Shown here: positions 17,377 through 26,893 of the stretch, one piece after another
How the letters are laid out: every line of letters begins with the position of its first letter
Position numbering within the stretch: position 1 is the stretch's first letter
From: Maritalea sp051251695
GTDB lineage: Bacteria; Pseudomonadota; Alphaproteobacteria; Rhizobiales; Devosiaceae
Reading direction: 5' to 3'
NCBI RefSeq assembly: GCF_051251695.1
Contig: NZ_JBPOEU010000012.1
Coordinates: 1 to 64,000, forward strand
Length of the DNA stretch: 64,000 bases
Notes under the pieces: model-generated
Databases searched by the model: none
What the model saw: the letters and a program-made list of their open reading frames with translations, nothing else
Told to the model about the DNA's origin: nothing
Position numbers and translations under genes: made by a program

Positions 17377-18000
17377 ATGCGCAAAACTCTTCGCCTTCTT
17401 GTTGTTGCAATTTCCTCTTTGGCAATTTCGTCCGTGGCATTTGTTCCTGCCGGTGTTGCTCTAGACCGAGCGCTAACGCCAGAAGAAACTGCCATCATCA
17501 AAGATATTGGTCAGCACCATTCCAGTGTTGAACAATTGGCTGGGCGGTTTTTGCAACTTGATAGCGCAGGCAATCGATCTGAAGGCATTTTCTATTTGAA
17601 GCGCCCGAACAAAATTCGTTTTAAATATGCCCCCCCATCCTATGAAGAAGTGATTTCTACCGGCAAAGGCTTTTATGTCATCGACCGCAAGGAAGAGACA
17701 AAATTCGCCTACCCGCAACAGCGCGTGCCGCTTCGTCAGTTCTTGTCAGATAAAATCGATCTGTTTTCGGCCAACATGCAAGAGGTCGTTAAAACTGAAG
17801 AAATGATCGCTGTAACTGTTGCCGACGACACACCGGCTGGCCCGGTTTCTGTGACCATGATCTTTAATCTTGAAACCAAAGATATTGAGCAATGGACCCT
17901 TACAGAGCCGAACGGCAATGAAGTGACATTTTCGATTTACGACACCACGACCGACATCAAAATTCCCAAATCCTATTTCTACCTGCCCGACTATAATTAG
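17377..18000 (+). CDS. lolA: outer-membrane lipoprotein carrier protein LolA
   Basis: 207 residues. A Sec signal peptide (about 1-28, ending PAGVA) precedes the LolA fold: FLQLDSAGNRSEGIFYLKRPNKIRFKYAPP, then VIDRKEETKFAYPQQRVPLRQFLS. LolA shuttles lipoproteins from the inner to the outer membrane through the periplasm. The position directly after ftsK is conserved in many proteobacteria. AGG lies upstream of the ATG. Confidence 0.93.
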   Translation: MRKTLRLLVVAISSLAISSVAFVPAGVALDRALTPEETAIIKDIGQHHSSVEQLAGRFLQLDSAGNRSEGIFYLKRPNKIRFKYAPPSYEEVISTGKGFYVIDRKEETKFAYPQQRVPLRQFLSDKIDLFSANMQEVVKTEEMIAVTVADDTPAGPVSVTMIFNLETKDIEQWTLTEPNGNEVTFSIYDTTTDIKIPKSYFYLPDYN

Positions 18001-18051
18001 CCGCTTGGTATAAAACGGGTGGACCCGCACGCCCAATTTGCCAATATAGGG

Positions 18052-18070
18052 AACTAGCGATTCGCTAGTT
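18052..18070. repeat. perfect 9-bp palindrome, lolA-xthA gap
   Basis: AACTAGCGA-T-TCGCTAGTT has 9-bp arms around a single base, just upstream of the xthA ribosome site. A related palindrome (AACTAGC-GACT-GCTAGTT) occurs at 36920-36937. It has no T-run, so an operator is likelier than a terminator. Confidence 0.6.
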
Positions 18071-18087
18071 ATTTGCCGGGAGAAAAA

Positions 18088-18891
18088 ATGTCGATTTCAG
18101 TTGCCACTTGGAACATCAACTCCGTTCGTTTGCGCCTACCAATGGTGCAAGAATTTTTGGCCAATCACCAGCCTGATGTTTTGTGTTTGCAAGAAATCAA
18201 ATGCCAGAACGATCAATTCCCCGCCAAAGCGTTTGCAGAATCTGGCTATCAATATCACGCGGTAAATGGCCAAAAAAGCTATCACGGCGTTGCCATTGTT
18301 TCACGTTTGCCGCTGCTGGAAAGTGACACACGAGAATTTTGCAAGATGGGTGACGCGCGCCATGTGAGTGCAATTGTTGAAGCGCCATTTGGCAAAACCC
18401 GCATCCATAATTTCTACATCCCTGCTGGTGGCGACGAAGCCAACATTGAAATCAACCCAAAGTTCAAACACAAAATGGACTTTTTGAGCGAGCTTCAGGA
18501 TTGGTTTGATGAGGATGATTTTGACAATGAGCAAATCATTGTCGGCGACTTCAATATCGCACCACACGAAAATGATGTTTGGTCACACAAGCAACTTCTA
18601 AAAGTTGTGAGCCACACGCCGCTCGAAACCGACACCTTGAACGCCCTTCAGGCGCGCCGCAATTGGGTGGATGTTGTGCGCAAACACATTCCCCACGAGG
18701 AACGTCTATATAGTTGGTGGAGCTATCGGTCTAAAGATTGGAATGCATCCAACAAAGGCCGCCGCCTCGACCATATTTGGGCGACACCTGACATCGCAGG
18801 TCACAGTTCTCAAACTGTCGTTTTACGTGATGCACGGGGCTGGGGCTTAAAGCCTTCCGACCATGTGCCCATCATATCTCATTTTGGCTAG
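18088..18891 (+). CDS. xthA: exodeoxyribonuclease III
   Basis: Base-excision-repair AP endonuclease and 3'-5' exonuclease, 267 residues. All motifs of the exonuclease III family are present: ATWNINSVRLR at the N-terminus, LCLQEIKC (catalytic Glu), FYIPAGGDE, VGDFNIAP, RRLDHIWAT and the terminal PSDHVPI (catalytic Asp-His). ATG 18088 follows a GGGAG ribosome site and is preferred over an upstream TTG at 18073. It converges on the cNMP-binding gene. Confidence 0.96.
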   Translation: MSISVATWNINSVRLRLPMVQEFLANHQPDVLCLQEIKCQNDQFPAKAFAESGYQYHAVNGQKSYHGVAIVSRLPLLESDTREFCKMGDARHVSAIVEAPFGKTRIHNFYIPAGGDEANIEINPKFKHKMDFLSELQDWFDEDDFDNEQIIVGDFNIAPHENDVWSHKQLLKVVSHTPLETDTLNALQARRNWVDVVRKHIPHEERLYSWWSYRSKDWNASNKGRRLDHIWATPDIAGHSSQTVVLRDARGWGLKPSDHVPIISHFG

Positions 18892-18900
18892 ATAGAACGC

Positions 18901-19362
18901 TTACTGAACAAGTGCCCCAGACAGCGCATTGACGTAGCGGTTCATGGACAGCTTAATGCGCGTTGCTACCTTAGCAGCCAGTTCAGGATAGTTCTCGATC
19001 AACCGCTTAAAGTGAACACGCGGCACAAATATCACTTTTGCTTCGCCCACAGCACTTACGGTTGCAGGACGAGGCTTATCAACAATCAACGCCAATTCGC
19101 CAAATGTCGTGCCTTGAATGTCGATCACCTGACCGGTAGATTTTGCGCCATCATGCTTACTGGTTAGCGCACCCTCAACCAGAATATAGGCACCATCCGC
19201 GACGTCACCTTCAACAAACAACACCTCGTCCTTAGACAAATTTTTGATGTCGCTGACAAACCCAATGAGCTTAAGCTGTTCGTCGCTTAAGTTTTGGAAT
19301 GGGTCTGCCAGTTTTAAAATTGACGTGATTTCTTCAAGCGACATCTTTTGTCCTAAGTTCAT
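18901..19362 (-). CDS. cyclic-nucleotide-binding domain protein (no DNA-binding domain)
   Basis: 153 residues consisting of one Crp-type cNMP-binding beta-barrel (about 20-140: VLFVEGDVADGAYILVEGAL, TTFGELALIVDKPRPATVSA). The phosphate-binding cassette FGELALI...RPATVSA is complete, including the Glu and Arg that bind cyclic nucleotides. There is no helix-turn-helix, so it is not a Crp-like regulator by itself. A second in-frame ATG six codons in is possible. It lies nine bases downstream of a response regulator and probably shares its transcript, which suggests a signalling role that I cannot specify. Confidence 0.85.
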   Translation of the reverse strand: MNLGQKMSLEEITSILKLADPFQNLSDEQLKLIGFVSDIKNLSKDEVLFVEGDVADGAYILVEGALTSKHDGAKSTGQVIDIQGTTFGELALIVDKPRPATVSAVGEAKVIFVPRVHFKRLIENYPELAAKVATRIKLSMNRYVNALSGALVQ

Positions 19363-19371
19363 TCCTGAAAG

Positions 19372-20055
19372 CTATGGCACCAAACGGTAACCACCTTCTT
19401 CGGTCACTAGCAATCGTGCATTGCTTGGGTCTCGCTCAATCTTTTGGCGAAGGCGATAAATATGGGTTTCAAGCGTATGCGTGGTCACCCGATTATTATA
19501 TCCCCAAACCTCTTGCAACAGCACATCTCGTGAAACAGTTTTCGCCCCTTGACGATAAAGGAACTTTAAAATCGAGGTTTCCTTGTCGGTCAGACGGACC
19601 TTGCTGCCCTCCTCTGTTTCAAGCATTTTAGTGGCGGGTTGGAAATTATACTGCCCGATGGTGAACACCACGTCTTCACTTTGATCATGCTGACGCAACA
19701 GTGCGCGCACCCGAGCCAGCAAAACTGAAAAGCGGAACGGCTTGGTCACATAATCATTGGCGCCGCTTTCAAGTCCCAAGATCTCGTCGCTGTCGCTGTC
19801 GTGACCGGTCAACATCAATATCGGACTTTTGAACCCATCCTGTCGCATGATCTTAACGGCTTCGCGTCCATCCATATCCGGCAGACCAACATCCAAAATC
19901 ACCAGATCGAAGGGCGATGCCTTTACTGTGCGCAATGCGGTTGCTGCATCAGCGCCCTGTGTAATTTCAAATTCACGATAATGGGAAATCTGGTCAACCA
20001 GCGATTGGCGCAGTTCATCTTCATCGTCAACAATCAAAATCCGACGTTTGTTCAT
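19372..20055 (-). CDS. OmpR-family response regulator (orphan)
   Basis: 227 residues from ATG 20055 (GGCGAG upstream); a longer 5' extension in frame is not family-like. The receiver domain (about 1-120) has the acidic pair DDE, the phosphoacceptor Asp in VILDVGLPDMDG, the Thr in MLTGHDS and the Lys in YVTKPF. The winged-helix domain (about 130-225: RLTDKETSILKFLYRQGAKTVSRDVLL, HTLETHIYRLRQKIERDP) binds DNA. No histidine kinase is nearby, so the partner and target genes are unknown. Confidence 0.9.
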   Translation of the reverse strand: MNKRRILIVDDEDELRQSLVDQISHYREFEITQGADAATALRTVKASPFDLVILDVGLPDMDGREAVKIMRQDGFKSPILMLTGHDSDSDEILGLESGANDYVTKPFRFSVLLARVRALLRQHDQSEDVVFTIGQYNFQPATKMLETEEGSKVRLTDKETSILKFLYRQGAKTVSRDVLLQEVWGYNNRVTTHTLETHIYRLRQKIERDPSNARLLVTEEGGYRLVP

Positions 20056-20159
20056 CTTCTCGCCCTTTGTTGGCCCACATACAAAATCAATCTTGAATTT
20101 ATAATGTAAGCACAAGCTGTTAACATCCCAATCACAAGCATGTGTGCGCGCGATTTTGG

Positions 20160-20834
20160 TTAATTTGCTGGATAGTCTCGATCACCAAAAATTGCAGAAC
20201 CAACCCGCACATAGGTTGCCCCCATTTCAACGGCTGTGTCAAAATCTGAACTCATCCCCATGGATAATTCTTTCACATCTGCTTTTTCGCCCAGGCCCAC
20301 CAATTGCGCAAAATAGGGTGCAGGGGGTTGCCCGGCTGGCGGGATGCACATCAAACCGACAACCTTTAAACCATAAGTTTGCCGACACAATTCAACAAAC
20401 GTAACGGCTTCATTTGGCGCAATGCCAGCCTTTTGTGGCTCTTCCCCAATATTGACTTGTACCATCACGGGCAAATTTTCACCCGTGTTCGCGAACTCTC
20501 TGGCCAATGCTTTCGCCAGTTTCTCGCGATCAACCGTCTGGATTACATCAAACAGTGCCACCGCGTCTTTTACTTTGTTGGTCTGTAACGGGCCGATGAG
20601 GTGAAGCACAATATCATCATGGCGCGCTTTCAGTTCCACCCATTTTGATTGGGCTTCCTGCACACGGTTTTCACCAAAATGCTTTTGCCCAGCCATAACA
20701 ATCGGCTCAATTTCTTCAATGCCAAATGTCTTGGAAACAACGATGAGTTGAGCCGGTTTCGCACCATCGTCGCCAAATCGCTTAGCCGATAACTCAATCC
20801 GCTCCCGAACGTCTTCTAATTGTGCAATGCCCAT
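20160..20834 (-). CDS. YggS-family PLP homeostasis protein
   Basis: 224 residues from ATG 20834, chosen because GAGGA lies 6 bases upstream. The PLP-lysine segment (AQLIVVSKT) is near residue 30, followed by HFGENRVQEAQ and LHLIGPLQTNK, all family signatures, and the C-terminal GMSSDFDTAVEMGATYVRVGSAIFG. YggS-family proteins bind pyridoxal phosphate and buffer its level, affecting amino-acid pools; no catalytic reaction is assigned. It is transcribed divergently from leuS. Confidence 0.93.
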   Translation of the reverse strand: MGIAQLEDVRERIELSAKRFGDDGAKPAQLIVVSKTFGIEEIEPIVMAGQKHFGENRVQEAQSKWVELKARHDDIVLHLIGPLQTNKVKDAVALFDVIQTVDREKLAKALAREFANTGENLPVMVQVNIGEEPQKAGIAPNEAVTFVELCRQTYGLKVVGLMCIPPAGQPPAPYFAQLVGLGEKADVKELSMGMSSDFDTAVEMGATYVRVGSAIFGDRDYPAN

Positions 20835-21008
20835 TTTGATCCTCAAATCACTTCCACACTCTATTTGAATCATTTTTGTTGCTTGGGCAAACGATTCAAG
20901 TGCGATCTGTGTTGACCCGACCCATAAATTCTGGTGAAGCTCCGGATACAGCTTAAAAAATCAGACGTCAGATCTGAAACAAACATGACGACTTAGAGGA
21001 CTTAAAGA

Positions 21009-23636
21009 GTGACCGGCAATAATTCTGAACGGTATAATCCGCGCGAGAGCGAACCGCATTGGCAAAAAGTATGGAACGAACGCTCCAGCTTTGTTTCAAG
21101 CAATGAAGATGAGCGGCCCAAATATTATGTCCTAGAAATGTTCCCCTACCCTTCAGGTCGATGCCACGTGGGCCACGCCAGAAATTACACAATGGGCGAC
21201 GTGATCGCGCGTTACAAAAGAGCCAAAGGCTTTAATGTTTTGCACCCCATGGGTTGGGACGCATTTGGCATGCCTGCTGAAAATGCGGCGATGAAAAACA
21301 ATGCCCATCCAAAAACTTGGACCTATCAAAATATAGAGTCGATGAAACAGCAGCTTAAATCGATGGGCTTTAGTCTGGATTGGACTCGCGAGTTCGCGAC
21401 CTGTGATCCTGAATATTATAGCCAGCAACAAAAACTGTTTTTAGATTTTTTAAAAGAAGATTTGATTTACCGCAAAAGTTCCAAGGTAAACTGGGACCCA
21501 GTGGACCACACCGTATTGGCAAACGAACAAGTTATCGATGGCCGCGGTTGGCGATCTGGCGAGTTGGTTGAGCAAAAAGAACTCACCCAATGGTTCTTTA
21601 AGATCACCGATTATGCCGAAGATCTGTTGAACGAAATCGACAATCTAAAAGACTGGCCCGAAAAAGTCCGCTTGATGCAGAAAAACTGGATCGGCAAATC
21701 CGAAGGCTTATCCATCCGCTGGGCCCTTGATCCAGCAACCGCACCCGATGGGTTTTCGGATCTAGAGGTTTATACCACTCGACCAGATACAATTTTTGGC
21801 GCGAGCTTTATGGCTGTCGCCGCTGATCATCCGATCGCTAAAGAAGCGGCAAAGTCTAACCCGGAACTACAAACGTTCATCGATGAATGTCGTCGATTGG
21901 GCACATCTGTCGCCGCATTGGAGACCGCTGAAAAGCGTGGCTTCAATACTGGGATTCACGTGAAACACCCGTTTGACGACAATTGGACATTGCCCATCTA
22001 TGTGGCGAACTTCGTTTTGATGGACTATGGCACCGGCGCCATTTTTGGCTGCCCGTCCGGCGATCAACGCGATTTGGATTTTGCGCGAAAATACGACCTA
22101 CCGGTCAAAGCTGTTGTGATGCCACAAGATGGTGACGCATCTACATTTGCTGTAGAAAATGAAGCCTATACCGATAGCGGTGTGATGATTAACTCTTCAT
22201 TCCTTGACGGAATGAGCCCTGAAAATGCGTTCGACGAAGTCGCAGGCCGCTTGGCAAATGTTGACATTAATGGCCAAGTGCAAGGCGAACGCCGTGTAAA
22301 TTACCGCCTTCGGGACTGGGGACTTTCTCGACAGCGTTACTGGGGTTGCCCCATCCCCATCATTCATTGCGATAATTGCGGCATTGTTCCAGTGCGCGAA
22401 CGCGACTTGCCAATTGAACTTCCCGACGATGTAAGTTTTGACAAACCCGGCAATCCATTAGATCACCATCCAACTTGGAAAGACACATACTGCCCATCTT
22501 GTGACGCACCAGCCCGTCGTGAGACGGATACGATGGACACGTTTGTCGACTCATCCTGGTATTTTGCTCGGTTTACTGCCCCTAATTCCTCCACGCCAAC
22601 CAACCCTGCAGCCGCTGACGCGTGGTTGCCGGTTGACCAATATATTGGCGGCGTCGAGCACGCGATTTTGCATCTACTTTATTCGCGGTTTTTTGCCCGC
22701 GCGATGAAAAAGGCTGGCCACTTGAATGTAACCGAGCCATTCAAAGGTCTGTTCACCCAAGGCATGGTGACCCATGAAACCTATAAAACCAAAGATGGCG
22801 ATTGGGTTTCACCCGAAGAAATCACATTTCAAGACGAAGAAAATGAACGCAAAGCCATACACAATGGCAGTGGCGAGGTCCTGAAAATTGGATCAATTGA
22901 GAAGATGTCAAAATCAAAACTCAATGTGATCGATATGACCGCCATGGCTGAAAGCTTTGGCGCTGACGCCACCCGTTGGTTTGTCTTGTCCGATTCTCCA
23001 CCAGAACGCGATGTGCAATGGACCGAATCTGGCATTGAAGGCGTTTGGCGTTTTGTGCAAAAAGTTTGGCGACTTGTAGATGATAGCAAGGTGATCATTG
23101 AAAAGGCCGAAGACAACAGCATAGAAAATTTTGATGTCGAGGCCCTCTTGAAAACAAGCCATAAGGCAATTGAACAAGTTTCAAACGCCTATGAAAGCCT
23201 TCGTTTCAACCGTGCAATCGCTCAACTTTATGAATTAACGAATGCACTTAGCAAAGCTGTTTCTGCGGTCACGGAAAATCCAACTATCAAAGAACGCTCC
23301 GCCCTAAAAACGGCCATGCAATCTTTGGTGAAATTATGCAACCCAATCATTCCGCATGTAACTGAAACGTGCTGGGCACATCTTGGAAACACAACGATTT
23401 TGGCAGATGAAACGTGGCCCGTTGCTGATCCGAAATATTTGGTGGATGACACCATCATCTTGCCTGTGCAAGTAAACGGCAAACGGCGCGGCGAAATTGA
23501 AATCGCTAAGGACATGCCAAAGGATCAGATTGAAATTACGGCCTTGTCACTGGACGCAGTTTCGCGCATCTTAGACGGGAAAGCACCTAAGAAGGTGATC
23601 GTCGTGCCAGGTAGAATTGTAAATGTTGTTGTTTAA
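21009..23636 (+). CDS. leuS: leucyl-tRNA synthetase
   Basis: Charges tRNA-Leu. 875 residues with the class I HIGH-type motif HVGHARNY near residue 57, an editing domain (about 225-420: TTRPDTIFGASFMAVAADHP), and KMSKS in IEKMSKSKLN near 635. A GTG start follows GAGGA at a good distance. The last 14 bases overlap lptE, so leuS-lptE-holA are one transcript. A parS-like site lies within the gene at 21952. Confidence 0.97.
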   Translation: MTGNNSERYNPRESEPHWQKVWNERSSFVSSNEDERPKYYVLEMFPYPSGRCHVGHARNYTMGDVIARYKRAKGFNVLHPMGWDAFGMPAENAAMKNNAHPKTWTYQNIESMKQQLKSMGFSLDWTREFATCDPEYYSQQQKLFLDFLKEDLIYRKSSKVNWDPVDHTVLANEQVIDGRGWRSGELVEQKELTQWFFKITDYAEDLLNEIDNLKDWPEKVRLMQKNWIGKSEGLSIRWALDPATAPDGFSDLEVYTTRPDTIFGASFMAVAADHPIAKEAAKSNPELQTFIDECRRLGTSVAALETAEKRGFNTGIHVKHPFDDNWTLPIYVANFVLMDYGTGAIFGCPSGDQRDLDFARKYDLPVKAVVMPQDGDASTFAVENEAYTDSGVMINSSFLDGMSPENAFDEVAGRLANVDINGQVQGERRVNYRLRDWGLSRQRYWGCPIPIIHCDNCGIVPVRERDLPIELPDDVSFDKPGNPLDHHPTWKDTYCPSCDAPARRETDTMDTFVDSSWYFARFTAPNSSTPTNPAAADAWLPVDQYIGGVEHAILHLLYSRFFARAMKKAGHLNVTEPFKGLFTQGMVTHETYKTKDGDWVSPEEITFQDEENERKAIHNGSGEVLKIGSIEKMSKSKLNVIDMTAMAESFGADATRWFVLSDSPPERDVQWTESGIEGVWRFVQKVWRLVDDSKVIIEKAEDNSIENFDVEALLKTSHKAIEQVSNAYESLRFNRAIAQLYELTNALSKAVSAVTENPTIKERSALKTAMQSLVKLCNPIIPHVTETCWAHLGNTTILADETWPVADPKYLVDDTIILPVQVNGKRRGEIEIAKDMPKDQIEITALSLDAVSRILDGKAPKKVIVVPGRIVNVVV
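21952..21967. other. parS-like site (inside leuS)
   Basis: GGATTCACGTGAAACA, two mismatches from parS, both in the left arm; the right half-site is perfect. It lies in the leuS coding frame. Confidence 0.5.
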
Positions 23637-24120
23637 ACTTGTTTCGCGTTTGGTTCCGATCGTTCTGGTGAGCTCACTCGCCTTGGCGGGATGTACCTTA
23701 CGTCCGGTATATGATGGTCAAGATGCAGGTTCATTTGCCGTTTCATATGCAGATCCGAGCTCAAAGATTGAACAATCGATCATTGAAGAACTCAGATTTC
23801 GAATTGGGAAGTCTTCGTCTCCACTTTATGAAGTGGACATAAATGCCAGCACGTCGACACGTGGGCTCTTTTCATTGGGCTCTAGCTTCGCGCGCAACGA
23901 AACCGAAGCACGGGTAACCGGCACATTTATTCTGACCAAAGTTGAAACAGGCGAACAGGTTGCAACAGCAAGCCGGTTTGGCACCGCAGTGTTCCAAGAG
24001 AACACTCAAAAAATTGCTGTAAATACCGCCCGTGATGATGCCTATGATCGCGCCGCAAAAGATGTTGCTCGCCAACTTCAACTCCTTATTGCCCAGGCGA
24101 TTACTAAGGACAAAAATTGA
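23623..24120 (+). CDS. lptE: LPS-assembly lipoprotein LptE
   Basis: 165-residue outer-membrane lipoprotein, plug of the LptD lipopolysaccharide translocon. The lipobox LAGC puts the lipidated Cys at residue 24, after a hydrophobic signal segment. The mature part starts TLRPVYD and contains RVTGTFILTKVETGE, typical of alphaproteobacterial LptE. It overlaps both leuS (14 bases) and holA (4 bases). Identification rests on lipobox, length and the conserved leuS-lptE-holA order, since the sequence family is divergent. Confidence 0.87.
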   Translation: MLLFKLVSRLVPIVLVSSLALAGCTLRPVYDGQDAGSFAVSYADPSSKIEQSIIEELRFRIGKSSSPLYEVDINASTSTRGLFSLGSSFARNETEARVTGTFILTKVETGEQVATASRFGTAVFQENTQKIAVNTARDDAYDRAAKDVARQLQLLIAQAITKDKN

Positions 24121-25139
24121 CCGGCCTAAAAGCGCGGGACGTCGATCGGTTTCTTAACTCACCTGACATCGAGACCGGCTTCATTTTAATCTATGGGCCT
24201 GATGCAGGACGCGTCCGTGAAACAACCGACAGGTTGCAATCCCACTTTCACCTCAAGGACGCTGACCCAATGTCACTCGTCAGCCTTCAGTTTGGAGACG
24301 TTGACAATCCCGGTGAACGGATTTCCATTGAGGCAAATACGCCCTCAATGTTCGGAGATCGACGCGTAATTCGAGTGCGCGGCGCAACCAATGCCCTCGC
24401 TAAAGACATAGAACAAATCGTCAAATACGGCTTTGATGCCATTTTATTGGTCGAATCGGGCAATTTGACGCCAAAAGATGGGCTGAGAAAGCTCGCTGAG
24501 GGCCAAAAAACGTCACGGGCGGTGCCCTGCTACGCTGACGACGCAAGAAGTTTGGGCCAATTGGCACGTGAAATGTTCCAAAAGGCACAAATTACAATTG
24601 AAAATGACGCCTTAAACGCCCTAACCGATATTCTGGGCAATGATCGTCAGATCACCCGCCTTGAAGTTGAAAAGCTAATTTTGTTTGCTGACCAGTCAAA
24701 ACACATTTCTTACCAAGATGTCATGACGCTGTGTGGCGACAATGCTGCCCAAACTATGGACGAAATTTTGGACTGCGCCGGCACCGGACACCTTCAAAAA
24801 CTCGACACCTCGCTCGGTCGCGCACTCAGTTCAGGCACAAATTCATCGGCCATATTAACGCGCGCACTCATGCACTTTTCAAATTTGAGAGAAATGCGCG
24901 CCGCTTTTGACCAAGGTAAAACACTGCAAGAGATTATGAGTTCGGGTCGTGGTCGAGTTCATTTTTCACGCAAGAACGCAATGGAAGTCCAAATCCGATC
25001 TTGGTCAGCTCAAAATTTGGCCGCAGCATGTACCCGGTTGCATGACACAATTTTACAAACACGCAAAAATGCCAACCTTGATCACGCCCACACACGGCAA
25101 GCGCTTCTGGCTATCGCAACGATCGCCGCGCGGCAATAA
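24117..25139 (+). CDS. holA: DNA polymerase III subunit delta
   Basis: 340 residues; clamp-loader subunit that opens the beta clamp. The N-terminal GFILIYGPDAGRVRETTDRL and FGDRRVIRVRG segments match HolA, followed by the KDGLRKLAE and NDRQITRLEVEKLILF helices. It starts at a TTG overlapping the lptE stop (TTGA). Last gene of the leuS-lptE-holA unit, convergent with parB, 28 bases between stops. Confidence 0.93.
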   Translation: MTGLKARDVDRFLNSPDIETGFILIYGPDAGRVRETTDRLQSHFHLKDADPMSLVSLQFGDVDNPGERISIEANTPSMFGDRRVIRVRGATNALAKDIEQIVKYGFDAILLVESGNLTPKDGLRKLAEGQKTSRAVPCYADDARSLGQLAREMFQKAQITIENDALNALTDILGNDRQITRLEVEKLILFADQSKHISYQDVMTLCGDNAAQTMDEILDCAGTGHLQKLDTSLGRALSSGTNSSAILTRALMHFSNLREMRAAFDQGKTLQEIMSSGRGRVHFSRKNAMEVQIRSWSAQNLAAACTRLHDTILQTRKNANLDHAHTRQALLAIATIAARQ

Positions 25140-25167
25140 ACTGGATTTTAGTTACTTGATCTAAGAA

Positions 25168-26058
25168 TCAACGATGTTGAAGCCGCTGACAAACATCATC
25201 AAGCTGTTCAAGTGTGCGATATTTAATCTCAACCTTGCCGCCACGCTCCTTGTGATCAATCACAACCTTAAGTCCCAATAGATCACTAAGCGTTTTCTCA
25301 AGCGCCAACGTATCGGCGTCTTTTGCAATTTTCGCCGAACCTTTTGCTGACGGCTCACCACCTGAAACAGCCTGAGCTTGTTTTTGCGCCAAGTTTTCTG
25401 TTTCACGAACACTCAACCCACCGTCGATGATGCGTTTGGCTAATTCCGTTGGATTATCTGCGGTAATCAACGCCCGCGCATGCCCAGCAGTTAGCGCACC
25501 ATCTGAAACGAACTGCTGAACTTCAGTCGGTAATTTCATCAGTCGTAATGTATTGGCAACGTGACTACGGCTTTTGCCAATAACCTGTGCCAGATCTGAT
25601 TGGGTATAGCCAAACTGATCCATCAGCTGATCATAACCCCTTGATTCTTCTAATGGATTAAGATCCGCCCGTTGAACGTTTTCAATGATCGCAAGTTCGA
25701 GTGCTTCCCGGTCATCAACCTCGCGAATGATAACAGGCACCTCATGAAGACCCGCCCGTTGCGCGGCACGCCACCGTCGCTCGCCCGCGACCAACTCATA
25801 TTGATCAGGTTCCAAAGGACTTGGACGAACCAATATAGGTTGCATCACACCCTTTTCGCGAATTGAATTTGTCAGGTCTTCTAAATCCTCTGGCGCGAAA
25901 TGACGCCGAGGATTGTTGGGGCTCGCAACAATGAACTCTACTGGAAGTCGACGAATGCCATCCCCACTATTAATGCGCGTTGCTTCAATCGGCGGCACAT
26001 CGCCAATAAGCGCTGCCAAACCACGACCCAGTCTGCTATTTGAATTTTTTTCGTTCAT
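25168..26058 (-). CDS. parB: chromosome-partitioning protein ParB
   Basis: 296 residues. The N-terminal CTP-binding/clamp domain contains NPRRHFAPEDLEDL and the box GERRWRAAQ; the central helix-turn-helix (YTQSDLAQVIGKSRSHVANTLRL) reads parS; a short C-terminal dimerisation domain ends the protein. ParB loads as a CTP-dependent sliding clamp at parS and segregates the origin with ParA. Perfect or near-perfect parS sites lie 1.3-3.7 kb to its right and weaker ones to its left. It follows parA by 10 bases. Confidence 0.97.
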   Translation of the reverse strand: MNEKNSNSRLGRGLAALIGDVPPIEATRINSGDGIRRLPVEFIVASPNNPRRHFAPEDLEDLTNSIREKGVMQPILVRPSPLEPDQYELVAGERRWRAAQRAGLHEVPVIIREVDDREALELAIIENVQRADLNPLEESRGYDQLMDQFGYTQSDLAQVIGKSRSHVANTLRLMKLPTEVQQFVSDGALTAGHARALITADNPTELAKRIIDGGLSVRETENLAQKQAQAVSGGEPSAKGSAKIAKDADTLALEKTLSDLLGLKVVIDHKERGGKVEIKYRTLEQLDDVCQRLQHR

Positions 26059-26068
26059 TTTGCTTGCC

Positions 26069-26869
26069 CTATGCTGCCGTCAATCGGCGCTCGCGCTTAA
26101 TAACTTCTGTAGCCAAATGCAAATATGCCTGACTACCCGCACATTTCAGATCATATAATAGTGCCGGCTTTCCATATGAAGGAGCCTCAGAAAGCCGCAC
26201 ATTTCGGGGTATTACCGTATCATAAACCAAATCACCCAGATGCGCACGAACGTCATTAAGCACTTGATTTGAAAGGTTGTTTCGCTTGTCAAACATCGTC
26301 ATCACCACACCTTGTATGTAAAGATTTGGATTAAGACTAGACTTGATCTGTTCAATCGTCTGCAGCAGCTGGCTTAAACCTTCCAACGCAAAAAACTCGC
26401 ATTGCATTGGCACAAGCACCGCGTCCGCCGCAGCAAGAGAATTAATCGTAAGTAGGTTAAGAGAAGGCGGACAATCAATTAGAATGTAGGTAATCGGCTT
26501 ACCGTCAAAGATAATATTTCCAGCGTCACTCAGCGCGTTCCGAAGGCGAAACGCACGGTCTCCATGGTCTGAAATGGCCATCTCAAGCCCCAAAAGATCC
26601 ATGGTAGACGGTACAACAACGACATTGGGCACATTGGTTGACACGATTGCATCTTCCAGCTTCACATCGCCAGTCATCAAATCGAACGCGGAATACTTTC
26701 TCGCTTGTCTCTCAATGCCAAATCCAGTGCTCGCATTACCCTGCGGATCGATATCAACGATTAAAACGCGCTCACCAATGGCAGCAAGTGCTGTGGCCAA
26801 ATTGATAGCGGTCGTCGTTTTGCCAACGCCGCCTTTCTGATTTGCCAATGTAAGAATACGCGGCTGCAC
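26069..26869 (-). CDS. parA: chromosome-partitioning ATPase ParA
   Basis: 266 residues. The deviant Walker A KGGVGKTTTAINLATAL (about 11-27) with its signature lysine, the VLIVDIDPQGNAS segment and the ILIDCPPSLNLLTINSLAAAD switch identify a chromosomal ParA/Soj-type ATPase. ParA gradients pull ParB-bound origins to the cell poles. The protein lacks an N-terminal DNA-binding extension, as expected of chromosomal ParA. Second-to-last gene of the leftward origin cluster. Confidence 0.97.
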   Translation of the reverse strand: MQPRILTLANQKGGVGKTTTAINLATALAAIGERVLIVDIDPQGNASTGFGIERQARKYSAFDLMTGDVKLEDAIVSTNVPNVVVVPSTMDLLGLEMAISDHGDRAFRLRNALSDAGNIIFDGKPITYILIDCPPSLNLLTINSLAAADAVLVPMQCEFFALEGLSQLLQTIEQIKSSLNPNLYIQGVVMTMFDKRNNLSNQVLNDVRAHLGDLVYDTVIPRNVRLSEAPSYGKPALLYDLKCAGSQAYLHLATEVIKRERRLTAA

Positions 26870-26893
26870 TGCTGTTCCTCCAAAGACTTAAGT

